From: Choricystis sp. odSpoLacu1
Lineage: Eukaryota > Chlorophyta > Trebouxiophyceae
DNA length: 64,000 nt
Assembly (NCBI GenBank): GCA_958009055.1
Contig: OY253653.1
Span: 682,001-746,000, forward strand
Direction: 5' to 3'
The notes under the pieces are model-generated. The model did no database searches, was not told the DNA's origin, and was given only the letters and a program-made list of their open reading frames with translations. Of this stretch, positions 39,653 to 50,459 are shown one piece after another. The position numbers and the translations under genes are program-made. The number at the start of each line of letters is the position of its first letter. Positions within the stretch are counted from its first letter, which is position 1.

Positions 39653-40287
39653 TCACCCCCACGCAAAAGCGACGCGCACGACGCGCGCCCCACCGCCCTC
39701 CGGGGCCCCCGCCACCCGCCCCGCCCGCGCCAGCGGCCACAGCACGTGCGTGACTCGCCCCGTCAACAGGGCGGCCGGCACGGCGGCACACTGGGCGGTG
39801 GAGACGGAGGCGTCGGCAGCCGCGTCGGCCGCGTTTTCGGCGGCCACCCACGCGTGCCCGCGCGGCACCTCCTCCACCGGGCGCAGCCGGCCGCCGTCGG
39901 GGGCCACCCAGTCGCCCTCCAGAGCCACCAGGCGGCGGGTGAGGACGGCGTCCGGGTCGTCGGGGGAGCTGTGTGGGAGGAGGTAGGTTTGGCTTGATTT
40001 TCGAGAGGCGAAACCAACGGCAAATTGCGGGCCAAAAAAAGCCGCTCTCTCCGCGCGTGCCTCCCCACACAACCCATCCACACTCACCTCATCATGACGA
40101 CGTCGCCCCGCACATATGTGAACAGCCGCACCGCCAGCCTGTCGACTAACACCACGTCTCCAGACCGCAGCGACGGCGCCATCGTGTCGCCGCGCACGCA
40201 CGCGGGGCCGCCAACGACGGCGTCGGTCACCACGGCGACGGGCAGCCAGGCCAGGGCTCGTGCCAGGCGGGCTAGTGGGGTGGGCAT
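39653..40287 (-). CDS. IMP2-like inner-membrane peptidase with altered catalytic residues
   Basis: 171-residue S26-family protein most like mitochondrial inner-membrane protease subunit 2. Exons complement(40088..40287) and complement(39653..39968), phase 2. After an N-terminal hydrophobic segment comes CVRGDTMAPSLRSGDVVLVD, where the family's catalytic Ser (GDSM) is Thr35. FTYVRGDVVMMSSPDDPD leads into LTRRLVALEGDWV, where the catalytic Lys (KR) is Arg78. VPRGHAWVAAENA replaces VPxGHCWVxGDN, and the later box ends VPAALLTGRVTHVLWP, strongly IMP2-like. With Ser and Lys both substituted it is probably not a normal Ser/Lys protease. It could be an inactive partner subunit. Confidence 0.8.
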
Positions 40288-40361
40288 GACTTTTTGAGTG
40301 TGTGGAAAGAAAATGATTTTTTTTTTTTGTTGTTTGACAATGCTCTTTTCACTTCCCCCCT

Positions 40362-41724
40362 CTACTCGCCGTTCGCCTCTGCCATCGCCGCCGCGATCGC
40401 GGCCGCCGCGATGCCACCACCCGCAGCCGGCGGCGACGGCGGTGGCGGCGGCGTGGGCTGCTTGGCAGCCGGCACACCGAAGCTGTCGCCGCGCGCGCGT
40501 TTCACAGGGGTCCGCGACCTCGACCGCGCGGCGGGGCCGCCCCGGCTGCCGCTGGCGCTGCTGGTGGTGACGCGGTCGTCGTCGGCGTCGTCCCCGCCAG
40601 CCGCGTCCCCGAGGGGCGCCCCCTCGAACAACCACTCGCGGTGGTCCGCCATCCACTCCACAAAGTGGCGCAGGTGCCCCCCCGCCCTCGCGTATGAGGC
40701 AGCCTCCGGCCCTGTGGCCCCCACGAGGCGAGGCACGAGGGTGGGCAGCAGGTACACCATGCGCAGCAGGTGGCGCGCGCCCCAGACCGCGCCCGGGGCG
40801 GTGCCCGCGGCGGCAGCGGACGCCGCGAGGAGGGATTCGCAGGGGTAGAGGAGGAGGCGGGGCAGGGCTTTGTCAAAGTAGTCGCGCAAGGATTCGGAAA
40901 GCTGGGAGAGGAAGGGGAGGGGGTGAGCTGTGTGGCAGGGTGTGGAGAGACGAGCGCAAAACGCCTCCCCCTTCGCCCCACTCACCAGCTCCTCGAACGA
41001 CAGCTTCTGCGTCGCCCGCGCCCCCGCCGACCCATCCACGTAGCGCTGCAGCACGTCGTCCACGGTGGGGTGGTGCGGCAGCGGCGCCAGGCGCGTGGCT
41101 GCGGCCTCGCTCATACCATCGCCATCCTCCCCCACGCCCGCCAGTACAGCGTCATCCTCTACCAACACTTGCGCCAGTTCAGGCGTCAGCCGCACATCCA
41201 CGTGCGTGGGCGGCTGGGGGGGGGGCGGGTCGCGCCTCTTTTTGCGGCGCTTGGCCGCGGCAATCAGTTCACTCTCCCAGTCCGCCTCCACCGCGTCCGC
41301 CACGCTCGCCGCCCAGTCGGGCTGGGGCAGGGCCACCAGGACGGCGCCCGACCGGCCGGGGGGGACGGTGGGGACGCCGTGGCGGGAGAGGGTGCGCTCG
41401 TCGTAGCACCGCATGTCGGCGTGCTCCACCCAGGCATCGTGCCCCGGCCAGTCGACGTAGCGTACGTAGTAGGTGAATTCGTCCCCCTTTTCCTCGATTT
41501 TGAGGACCTGGAGGTGGAAGTGGGGTGGGGTTTTTTGTGTGGGCGCGAAAAAACACGAAAAAAACGGTCGGCCCCCATTTCGGGGCGTCCGTTTCTGTCC
41601 GCGTCCCACCCCCTCCTACCTCCTCTCTTACCTTGAGCTCGTAGTACCGGCTGTCCCCCTCCGCCTTCATGGCTTTGCCGCCCTCGCGGTAGCGCGTGGT
41701 GCCGCGCTCGCGGGGCGGCACCAT
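40362..41724 (-). CDS. MRG/MORF4-family chromodomain protein
   Basis: 384-residue MRG-family chromatin protein, homologous to the chromo-barrel plus MRG-domain subunits of histone acetyltransferase/deacetylase complexes (plant MRG1/2 read H3K36 methylation). Exons: complement(41632..41724), (40986..41507), (40901 down to 40362); the second intron (84 nt) has no in-frame stop. The chromo barrel is MKAEGDSRYYELK joined to VLKIEEKGDEFTYYVRYVDW and HDAWVEHADMRCYDE. Basic KRRKKRR follows. The MRG domain has LTPELAQVLVEDD, TVDDVLQRYV, LSESLRDYFDKALPRLLLYP, HLLRMVYLLPTLV and HLRHFVEWMADHREWLF. The C-terminal tail is low complexity. The nucleus is the expected location. Confidence 0.92.
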
Positions 41725-42030
41725 GTGTGTTGGAAGTGTGTGTGGAGGGGAAGGGGCTCTCTGCGCAGCGAGGCGCGTGCACAAGGTGTGTGCGAGGTGT
41801 GAGCAGAGGGGCTGGTGGGAGGAGAGCCCGCGCGCTTCTCACGCACGCCCGCGATGGAGAAACAAAGAGTGGGCCGACCAAAAACAAACCCTCTTCTCAC
41901 TCTCTCTCCCGCCCACCCCCGCTTTCTCCCACCGCCACACCACGCCAGAGTTGGACACACAAGAACAAAACAAAAACAATGTGCTGCAGTGAACCCCCCC
42001 CTCCCCCCCCCCCCCCCGAAAACTCACCCA
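41725..42030 (-). other. intergenic region upstream of MRG gene with poly-C
   Basis: 306 nt between two minus-strand genes, carrying the MRG promoter and the 3' end of the RAP gene. A run of 15 C lies at 42003-42017. No other feature is seen. Confidence 0.4.
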
Positions 42031-45000
42031 TCACCCCGCCACCCCCTCCGCCGCCAAGATCCGTGAAATAACGTCATCCTTCTTGCCGCTCTTGACCACG
42101 CCCGCCGCTTCACACAGTGGGGCCAGCTGTTTGAGGGTCAACCCTTTCAACTCGTTGCGGCGGTCGGCAGGTGGGCCAGAGTGAGCCGCGGGCGGCGCCT
42201 GCTCATCGCGCGTCGGCGCCTCCTCTTCCTCCTCCCACCACGCCTCCTGCTCTTGCGGCGACCGAGACTCGGCCCACTGCGTGTCAGGCTCGCGCGCCGC
42301 ATCCCCTGCCCAGCGGCGGGGCCGAGGCTCCTGCCCGCGCACCGCGCGGCGCTCGTCGCGCGCGCGCAGCGCTTCGCCCTTCTTGTCGGCGGCGCGGGTC
42401 TTCGCAACCTCGCGCCCGCGCGCGTTCTTTTCGGCCCTCGCCACGCCGCGCGGGTTGGACAGCAGCGCTGCATCCCGCCACTTGGACCCCCCGCCCAACG
42501 ACTCCACGGTGTCGCGGCGGCGGGGGCCCTGGCCGTGCTGCACCGCGCGCCCCGCGCGCGCGGCGGCCGCGGCGAGCGCCTTGGTGACCCCCACCTCCAG
42601 TCTGGGCGCTTTGACGGGCAGCAGCAGGTCGTCCGAGATGGGGGGGGGGGGGCAGCGGGGGTGGTGGCGCCCGCGCGGCTGCTGCTGCTGCCGCCAGCGC
42701 GGCCGCGCCGCCGCCGCCGTCGAGCGGCGACGCGCGCGCGGCGACGGTCGCGCCACCGCCAACTGCGCCGCCTGCGACGTCCACGCCGGGGCTGACCTCA
42801 TCTGCCGAGTCTGGCGGAGGCAGTCGGTCGGGTGGCACGACGTAGCCGGTGGCGGCCAGCAGGCGGGCGACGTAGAGAGAGCGGTCGCGGGGGGTGGCGA
42901 GAACAGCAAATTCGTAAAACGGGACGCTCACCACCGTCCACCCCAGCATCGTCAACAGCTTGCGCCGCAGCAGGGTGGCCCCCGTGGGGGCGTGGCAGTT
43001 GATCATGAAGTGGTAGGGGCCGTCGACTTCCAGGGCGATGCGGAGGGGAGGGGTGGAGGCGGAGGGTGGTGGTGCGCCCGGGGCGTCGCCATCACCTCCA
43101 TCTCTCTCAATCGCGATGTCCACCGAAAACAGGCCGTCCGCCACCGCGTGCTCCACCTTGTGCTTGACGCCGATGAGGCGCAGGATGACGGACACGTCCT
43201 CCTGGAAGACGGAGATGACGGTGTTGTCGGCCGACGCGCGCCACTGACGCACGACGCCCTCAAAAATGTCCTCCGGGAAGGGGGACGCGGACGCCTCGCC
43301 CGCGGTCGCGTCAGCCTCATGCTCCAGCCGCATGACGAGCAGGGCTTGAAACAGTTGGTTGATCTGGATGGCGTCGTTGGCGGCGCCGTCGGTGCCGACC
43401 GCTGTCAAGCGCGCCGCCATCGCGGGGAACGCGGGCAGGCGCGTCCCCCCCAGCACCGCCAACGCCCACAGAGAGTTGGCGGATGCTTGGGGGGACAGGC
43501 CGGGCGCCAGCTGGATGAGGCGGTCGGAGGCGGCTTGCAAGAGGTGGGCGTCGACCGTCGCACCGAGGCGTGCGAGCGACCACAGACAGTTGGCCACCTC
43601 CTGCTCCCCAAACGTGGGCATGCGGCGGGCCACTTCGTCGGCCAGCGCGGACAGCGACCGTGTGGGCAGGTAGTTGGCAGACGAAAAAGACCACAGTATG
43701 TTGGCGATGGCCTGGTCGGCACACTCTGTTAGCCGCTCCTGCCGTGCTGCGTCCTCGTCAAAGGCCGCCAGTGCCGCGCCATCGATGTGGTCCTGCTTGA
43801 CCATGGCGTACAGCACGTTGCACATCTCCTGGGCTTTGTAGGTGCGCATGCGGCGCTGCACGTCGGCGGCGGCCACCTCGAAAACGGTGGAATGATAAAA
43901 ACGCAGCTCCATCAGCGCCCACACCGTGTTGGCAATGGACTGAGCCGCCATGATGCCCCGGTTGCCCACCGTGTAGTCTGCGACGGCGGCCAGCAGCTCT
44001 TCATCCCGGTTGCCCAGGTGGGCGCACGCCCACACGGTGTTGGACACGGCTTGCGGCTCAAAGCTGGCCAGGCCGCGGCGTTTGACTTCTTCAACGACAG
44101 GGACCCACGCCGCCCGCCAGTCGGCCAGGCCGAGGCAGGCGGCCGCCCACAACGCGTTGGCCAGTTCCTGGGGCTGCCACGCGCGCCAGGGGGGGCGGTT
44201 GAGGTTTGCGACGAGGCGGGGGAGAATGGGGGACTCCCGGTCGCCCAGCTTGCCCAGCGCCCAATAAATGTTGGCCATCTGGCGGGGAGAAAACCGGGTG
44301 GCCCTCCCCGCGGCGGCCGCGGTGAGGGCGCCGAAGCCGGGCGTGCTGCGGGCGGCAGCGAGAGGGACGCGCGCCGCGGTCGTCAGTTTGGCGAGCCTGT
44401 GCATCGCGCACGCGGCCCCCACCCAGTCCATCAGGCGCCCACAGTCTCGCGCCACCGTCAACGGGGTGCGCCAGTCGGTGGCGGCGGCCAGGATGCGGTT
44501 GAGGGAGAGGCGGGCGGGCCAGAATTCTTCGTCGTCGAGGAAGGCGGGAGGGTGGCCGTCGTTGGGAATCGCGACAGAGTTGGTGTCGATGCCCGCCGGC
44601 AACGCGCCCGCCGCAATCAGGTGGTGCACCCAGTGCCCGGGGGACCCCGCCGCCGCGGCCTCCTGGGCGGGGGACGCGCGCGCAGCCTCCGCGATCGCGG
44701 GCGCGTTGCCGCGGTCGTGGCGGTCGTGGCCGCGGCCGCCGCGGTGGCGGTCGCCGCGGTCGCCACCGCGGCCACCGCGGTCGTCGCCGTCCGAGTCGGA
44801 GTCAAAGCGGCGGGGCCGGGTGGCGGGTGGCGCGCGCCGTTCGCGCGGCTCAGCCGTGCGCGCGGGCGCCTCTGCCCACTGGCTGGGGCGGTCGCGGCCG
44901 GCGGTGCTGGCGGGGGCCGTGTTGCCCCAGTCCAGGGAGTCGTCTGGGAGGCCGGCGGTCGGGGGGCGGGGGTGGGGGCGGCGGCGTGGCCGGGTGGCGG

Positions 45001-45212
45001 CGGGCGGGGGGAGGCTGTGTGGAGGGGTGTGGGTGGGGAGGTTGGCGCAGGTTCCCCGCGGGCGTTGGGTGCCACATGTGTGCGTGTGTGCCTGCCCCGG
45101 CGTGGGCGCGAGGGAGGAGTGCGGCGGCAGTGGCGGCCCCACCACCTTGTCGTTCCAGCCGGCACCAATTCCGCCGCTGCCGCACCCACCTGCGCAGCAG
45201 CGCGCCCGCCAT
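42031..45212 (-). CDS. OPR/FASTK-like repeat protein with RAP and SAP domains (frame break)
   Basis: About 1001 residues. Exon 1, complement(45190..45212), has only 23 nt (MAGALLR); exon 2 is complement(42031..45014). An Arg/Pro-rich leader and an RGG/DR-rich region precede helical repeats carrying a recurring A-N-x-L-W-A-L-x-x-L-G core: QMANIYWALGKLGD, ELANALWAAACLGL, AVSNTVWACAHLG, SIANTVWALMEL, EVANCLWSLARLG, ASANSLWALAVLG. A RAP domain follows (VKHKVEHAVADGLFSVDIAI, LRIALEVDGPYHFM, LLTMLGWTVVSVPFYEF). Such proteins bind specific organellar RNAs. The frame changes at a 13-C run (42640-42652); removing one base links it to a C-terminal part ending in a SAP-like LTLKQLAPLCEAAG with SGKKDDVISRIL. 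Confidence 0.82.
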
Positions 45213-45600
45213 GGTGTGGCGCCTCAGCACGCTGGGGGTGCTGGGAAGGTCCACGACGCTGGGAGGCCAGGGCAGCGGGGGGAAGAGCCCGCTCTGGCCC
45301 CGCCCGACAGCACCACAGAAAGCGAAAGCGAACGAAAAAAACTGAGTTGCCAGCGTCGCTGCAAAAGAAGGCGAGGAGAAAAAACAGCGGAGAGACCCGT
45401 CTCTCCGCCCCCTCACACCTCTCGCACCAAGAATGGCGATGTTTGTGGTCGTATTGGAATTTGACACAAAGAATCAACACGGCGGGGCAGGGGCGCCACA
45501 CAGCCCTCGGGGGGAATCAATGAAGAAAAAAAAAACGCGCTCATCATCACTCACTCTCTCCATTGTCTCTCTTCTCATTTGTCTCTTCCCTCTCACCACA
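45213..45600. other. intergenic region RAP protein / BCCP
   Basis: 388 nt between two minus-strand genes, AT-richer than coding DNA. It contains the RAP gene promoter side and the BCCP 3' region. No extra exon or RNA gene was recognised. Confidence 0.4.
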
Positions 45601-46665
45601 TCAAGGCTTGATGATGGCCAGCGCCTGCCCCGGCGTCACAGGGGTCGCGTTGTCCACACAGAACTTGACGAGCGTGCCGCTCGTTTCCGCCTCGATCTCG
45701 TTCATCAGTTTCATGGCTTCAATGATGCAGATGGTCTGCCCCTTGGTCACCGTGTCCCCGGGTTTGGAGAAGGCGGGCTCCCCCGGCGCGGGGGACCGGT
45801 AGAAGGTGCCCGCCATGGGGGAGGCCTGCTCCACACCGTCAACGGGAGCGGCGGCCGCGGGGGCGGCGGCGGGGGCGGCGGCCGGGGCGGCGGCGGCGGG
45901 GGCGGGCGGCGCCACGGCGGGCGGCGAGGGGGCGTACGCGGCGGCGGCCGGGGCGGGAGGGGCGGCGTACATCACCTGGGGCGGGAGCGGGGGCGGGATG
46001 TCGGCCAGCAGGGCCTCCTTCTTGCGCACCGCCAGGGAGAAGCGCTTGGAGCGCAGCTCGAACTCGACGACGTCGGACTCGTTGATGGCCCTGGGAGGGA
46101 GGGTGGGGAGTGTGTGGGGTGGGCGAGTGAGTGGGTGGTGAGGGCGCAAAAGAGGTCGGGCAAACGAGACGCCGGCCGCTCGCGTCGGGCAGAGGTGGGT
46201 GTGGTCGAACGCGGTCGCCCCCGGGCCGCGGAGACGCCTCCCTGCCCGCCAGCCACGCGCGCAAGGCACAGTGCTCCGTCGCCACGCCGAGATCGGCGGA
46301 CGGTGGAGGGCGCGCGCGCGAGGGAGGGGGGCGCGGACTGCGAGTGGACGCGCAGCGCTTGCCGCGAGGAAAAGAAAAGCACGCGCACCCCCTCCTCCAC
46401 ACACACACACACGCACTCACCGCAGCACTTCGGTCAGCTCTTCATAGTCCAGCGCGTTGGCGGGCGCCTTGACGTCGACGCCGCGGGCGGCGACGGCGGG
46501 GCGGGCGGCCTGGGGAAAGGGGAGGAGCGCGAATTTGGGCGACGGTTTCTTGCGGCACCCGCGCGCCTCTCCTGCTCTCCCTCTCGCCCCCACTCCACCC
46601 ACACGCACCTTGGCGCGGACGGCGGGGGCACGCGCGGTCGCCGGGCGGGCGCGGATGGCGTACAT
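45601..46665 (-). CDS. plastid acetyl-CoA carboxylase biotin carrier protein (BCCP)
   Basis: 211-residue biotin carboxyl carrier protein of the plastid heteromeric acetyl-CoA carboxylase, supplying malonyl-CoA for fatty-acid synthesis. Exons: complement(46609..46665), (46421..46509), (45601..46090), introns 99 and 330 nt. The N-terminus is a transit-type Arg/Ala peptide. The conserved N-domain reads APANALDYEELTEVLR joined to AINESDVVEFELRSKRFSLA. A long Ala/Pro linker precedes the biotinyl domain: SPMAGTFYRSPAPGEPAF, GQTICIIEAMKLMNEIEAE (biotinylated Lys in AMKLM) and VTPGQALAII. All key features are intact. Confidence 0.95.
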
Positions 46666-46795
46666 AGTGGCTGGGAGGGCGTGTGCAAAGGGTGGGGCGA
46701 CAAGCAGCGCGAGAGAAGAGTGGTCGAAACGCTCTCTCTGCGCCGCAGAATCGTTCAACGAAACTCTCTCTTGCAAGCACTCAACGTCAACCGCC
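46666..46795. promoter_or_regulatory. divergent promoter BCCP / fibrillin
   Basis: 130-nt gap between divergent plastid-protein genes, both linked to plastid lipids, so co-regulation is plausible. ACGAAAC occurs at 46758-46764, upstream of the fibrillin start. Confidence 0.4.
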
Positions 46796-47812
46796 ATGCG
46801 CGTCCTCACTGCCCGCCGCCCTCTCCCCACCTCCACTGGCGCCCGCCGCGCCGCGCGGACTCCCCCTCGCGCCGCGGCCGCCTTCTTCGCCGACCCTCCC
46901 ACCGGCGAGTTGAAAGCCCAGCTGCTGGACTCGCTGTACGGCACGGGGCGCGGCCTGGACGCGTCGTCCGAGGTGAGGGTGAGAGGGAGTGCTTGAATGG
47001 GGACCGTGGGACGGGCGGAGAGCCCACCCGCGGGCGACGGCGTGCTGCCCCAATTCTGCGCGCAACGCCGTGGCGAAACACCGACCTCCCCTCCCCCCAC
47101 CCCACCACCCCACCCCCAGGTCCGCGCCGAAATCAACGAGCTCATCACCCAGCTGGAAGCCCGCAACCCCGCCCCCTCCCTGGTGGACGATCCGACCGCC
47201 CTGGACGGCGTGTGGCGCCTCACGTACACAAACGCGCTCGACCTGCTCCCCCTCCTCGCCCTGGGCAAACTGCCTGGCGTCACTGTGGGCGACGTCACCC
47301 AAACCATCGCTGCCGGCACCGCCGTCAACGAGGTGGCGCTGGCGGGGCCGCTGGCGTCCACCACGCTGCGCGCGCGCGCGGACGTGGGGGTGCGGTCTGC
47401 GACGCGGGTGGCTGTGACCTTTACTCGCGGCGAGGTGGCCACCCCCTCCCTCGTCGACACCGACGGCCTGCCCGACAGCGTGACTGTGATGGGCATGGCT
47501 GTGGATCTGTCTGGTGTGAAAGCGGCGCTCGCGCCGGCTGCTGCTGCTGCACGTGCCGCCGCCGTGCGCGTCGCGTCGGCGCTGCCCGCGCGCGACCTGT
47601 CCATCCCGCTGCCGTCGTCGGAGAAGGCTACCACGTGGCTCATAAATACGTACATAGATTCGGACACGCGCGTCGCGCGTGGCGATGGAGGCGGCGTGTT
47701 TGTGATGGTGCGCGACCCGCCCACGGCGGCGGAGGTGGAGGTCGCGGAGGAGGAGACGCGGGCGCAGGCGGCGATGGTGGAGGTCGCGGTGGAAGCGCTG
47801 GAGGATGAGTGA
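46796..47812 (+). CDS. plastid lipid-associated protein (fibrillin/PAP family)
   Basis: 289-residue PAP/fibrillin, a plastoglobule- or thylakoid-associated lipid-binding protein family. Exons 46796..46972 and 47120..47812, phase 0, intron 147 nt. The N-terminus MRVLTARRPLPTSTGARRAA is a transit peptide. The family start is LKAQLLDSLYGTGRGLDASSE joined across the splice to VRAEINELITQLEARNP. LDGVWRLTYTNALDLLPLLA follows, matching the fibrillin block DGxWxLxYTT. The C-terminus contains the expected TWLINTYIDSDTRVARGDGG and VFVMVRD segments. An acidic tail ends the protein. Known roles are plastid lipid and quinone handling under stress. Confidence 0.92.
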
Positions 47813-47855
47813 AAGATGGGAGAGGGTTGTGTGGGGTAGATTTTTCTTTTCGTGT

Positions 47856-47897
47856 GGATCAACCAGGGTGGCGTGCGGATCAACCAGGGTGTGGCGT
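47856..47897. repeat. 21-nt imperfect tandem duplication
   Basis: GGATCAACCAGGGTG occurs at 47856 and again at 47877 in the gap between the fibrillin stop and the DUS1 start. It may be part of the DUS1 promoter or leader. Confidence 0.7.
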
Positions 47898-47995
47898 GTG
47901 AAGGAAACGACGGCAGAAAAGACAATAAGCAACGTTTGCTCGCGCCCGCCCTCACGCGTCGGGCAAAGAGCGCGACGGCCGCCTGTTTTTCTCCC

Positions 47996-49363
47996 ATGCG
48001 GCCGCGCCCGCGCCTCCACTCCACCCTCGTCACCGCGTCGTCGGCCACGATGGCCTCCCCTCGCGCCAGCACGAAGCCCGCCGTCCAGAAGGCGCCGTTC
48101 ACCGTGCCGCCCCCCCCGCCCGACGTCGACGCGCACGTGGCCGCCGCGTGGAGGTGGTGGCGGGGGCTGGGCGCACCCCGGCTGCACGTGGCCCCGATGG
48201 TGGACCAGGTTTGTGTGTGTGTGGAACAAATGCCGAGGAGGGGGAAGGGGGAGGGAGCGGGAAAGGGCCGCCCCAAAACCACGTCTTTTCCACCAACCCT
48301 CCCCACCTCCCACCTCCCACCTCAGTCCGAGCTCGCCTTCCGCATGCTGGCCCGCCGCCACGGCGCCACGTGCGCCTACACCCCCATGATGCATGCCCGC
48401 CTGTTTGCTGAGCTGCCCGCGTACAGAGCGGAACAGTTCACCACGACGCCGGCCGACCGCCCTCTCCTGGCCCAGTTTTGTGGCAACGACCCCGCGACTG
48501 TCCTCGCCGCCGCCCGCCATATCGAAGCCGACGTGGATGGCGTCGACCTGAACCTGGGCTGCCCCCAACGCATCGCGCGGCGGGGGCGGTATGGCGCGTT
48601 TTTGATGGATGAACCAGCGACGATCAGTGCAATCGTGGCCACGCTCGCCCACCACCTCACCGTCCCGGTCACCGCCAAAATGCGCATCTTCGACTCGCTG
48701 GATGAGACTCTCTCATTCGCCCGCAAGCTGGAAGCGTCGGGCGCGTCGTTGGTGGCGGTGCACGGGCGGACGCGGGCGGCAAAGGATGCTGCTTCAGTCC
48801 GCGCAGACTGGGCCGCCATCGCGGCCGTCAAAGCCGCCCTGCGCGTGCCCGTGCTGGCCAACGGGGATGTGAGGTGCCTGGCCGATGTGGACGCCTGCCT
48901 GGATGCGACCGGGGCGGACGGCGTGTTGAGCGCGATCCCGTTGCTTGAAGACCCCGCCCTGTTTTCGCAGGCGCGCGAGGCCGACCCGGCCGCCCCCGCC
49001 CGCCGCGCGGTCGAGTACGCGGGGCTGGCTGCCATTCACCCGACGCCCTCCCGCATGCTGCGGGGGCACGCGTTCCGGATGCTGGGGCCGTGGTTGAGCG
49101 AGTTCACTGATTTGAGGGACGCATTAAATGAGCGCGGCCTCACGCCCGACCTCCTGGCCTCCATTGCGACCGACGCGGTCGCCCGCATCGAGGCCATCGT
49201 GGCGTCTGGACGCACCCACCCCGTGGCCGTGCTGAGCGAGAGGGCCAGGCTGCGCCTGGAGAAGGAGGAGGCGGTGGCGGCTGCGGTTGCTGAAGCGGCA
49301 CGCGAGGAGGAGGCGTTGGCGGAGGCAGACGCGCTGCTGTGCGCTGGCGGGCGCGAGTGCTGA
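47996..49363 (+). CDS. DUS1: tRNA-dihydrouridine synthase, DUS1-like
   Basis: 416-residue FMN-dependent enzyme that reduces specific uridines in cytosolic tRNA (positions 16/17 for Dus1). Exons 47996..48208 and 48326..49363, phase 0. The 117-nt intron contains no in-frame stop. Splicing rebuilds the family start LHVAPMVDQSELAFRMLARR, then TPMMHARLF, QFCGNDPATVLAAAR, the active-site block DLNLGCPQRIARRGRYGAFL (catalytic Cys), VTAKMRIFDSLDETL, LVAVHGRTRAAK, VPVLANGDVRCLADVD and ADGVLSAIPLLEDP. A coiled, Glu/Ala-rich C-terminal helix follows. The first ATG at 47996 gives a short Arg/Ser/Thr-rich leader; the Met at about 48050 is an alternative. Confidence 0.95.
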   Translation: MRPRPRLHSTLVTASSATMASPRASTKPAVQKAPFTVPPPPPDVDAHVAAAWRWWRGLGAPRLHVAPMVDQVCVCVEQMPRRGKGEGAGKGRPKTTSFPPTLPTSHLPPQSELAFRMLARRHGATCAYTPMMHARLFAELPAYRAEQFTTTPADRPLLAQFCGNDPATVLAAARHIEADVDGVDLNLGCPQRIARRGRYGAFLMDEPATISAIVATLAHHLTVPVTAKMRIFDSLDETLSFARKLEASGASLVAVHGRTRAAKDAASVRADWAAIAAVKAALRVPVLANGDVRCLADVDACLDATGADGVLSAIPLLEDPALFSQAREADPAAPARRAVEYAGLAAIHPTPSRMLRGHAFRMLGPWLSEFTDLRDALNERGLTPDLLASIATDAVARIEAIVASGRTHPVAVLSERARLRLEKEEAVAAAVAEAAREEEALAEADALLCAGGREC

Positions 49364-49439
49364 ATGATTTTGATTGATTGTGTGTGTGTGTGTGTTTCAT
49401 TGCTAATTCTTTTGGAGGTTAAAAAAACATCTCCCCCCC

Positions 49440-50459
49440 CTATTCCTCCTCACCCGCCAACTCGTCCAGACTCAACCCCGCCGCCGCCGCCGCCCCCGGC
49501 CCCACCGCCGCCCCCGCCTTGGCCTCCAGGTCCAGCAGGTCGGCCGACTTGGATGCCAGTTCAACGATGGGGACGCGGCCGCGTGACGTGATGTAGTCGG
49601 CCATCGCCTTCATTTCATCCAAAGACACGTAAATGAACTTGCCCCGATCATCCATGACGCCCGTGATGCGGCCCATGGCTTCGAGGCCACGCACACGGTC
49701 GATGGCGTCGGTGACGCGCAGGCCAAAGGAGGAGGCGAGGTCTTCCAAGTGCACTGTTTTGCGGGAGGTGATGTAGTCCACGAATTCAGACACCAGGTCC
49801 CCCGACTCGGCCGCCAGGTCATCGTCCGCGGTGCCGTCCTCCGCGGTCTCGATCTGGGCCATCCACTTGGCGGCTTCTTCATCCTCTCGGCGTTGTTTCT
49901 CGGCAGCGTCGCGCGCGGCGGCGGCCTCGGCCTCTGCTTCGCGCGCTTCCCGCTCCGCGTCGCGCGCCAGGCGGGCTTCATCCCTCGCCTCCCGCTTGGC
50001 GGTGCGTGCGTCGGCGGCTTCGCGCTCGGCGGCGCGTGCCGCGCGGCGTGCGTCGCGGCCGCGCGCGGGCGCGTCTCCTTCTTCGCCGTCGTCGCTGCCG
50101 GCGACCGGGGCGACGGGGTCGGCCCCAGGCGCCGTGGCCGCGGCTGCGGCGCGCCGGCGCACGCCGTCGCCCAGGCGGTCGGCACGGCGGCGGGCGGCGC
50201 GGTTGTTCTGTGAAAGGAGGAGGGTGGGGGCGGGGGTGGGTGAGTCGACGCGTGCCTCGCGTCTCTATCTTCCCCCGTTGCTCTCTCTCATTCACACACA
50301 ACTCACCATCACCGGCTCCTGCTCGGCGTCCCGCCTGCGCGGCGCCGCCGCGCCCTCCGCATCGGCGCCCGACGCGCGCGACAGGTACACCAGGGCGGCG
50401 CCCGCGCCGGCGAGCAGGGCCACCAGCAGGCCCAGTAGGGCAAGGATGCCGGTGTCCAT
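49440..50459 (-). CDS. DDRGK1: DDRGK1/UFBP1-like ufmylation factor
   Basis: 306-residue homologue of DDRGK domain-containing protein 1, an ER-anchored partner of the UFL1 E3 ligase in ufmylation and ER-phagy. Exons complement(50307..50459) and complement(49440..50207), phase 0. The N-terminus MDTGILALLGLLVALLAGAG is a membrane anchor. A long Arg/Glu/Ala-rich charged helix (about residues 95-180) is followed by the conserved C-terminal winged-helix region: SEFVDYITSRKTVHLEDLAS, AIDRVRGLEAMGRITGVMDD, then RGKFIYVSLDEM and SRGRVPIVELA. The tail is Ala-rich and acidic. Confidence 0.93.

Noticed and set aside
43787..47808. Long plus-strand frames (578 and 791 codons) over the RAP, BCCP and fibrillin genes
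   Set aside because: They run through introns and intergenic DNA of well-supported genes and show no domains.
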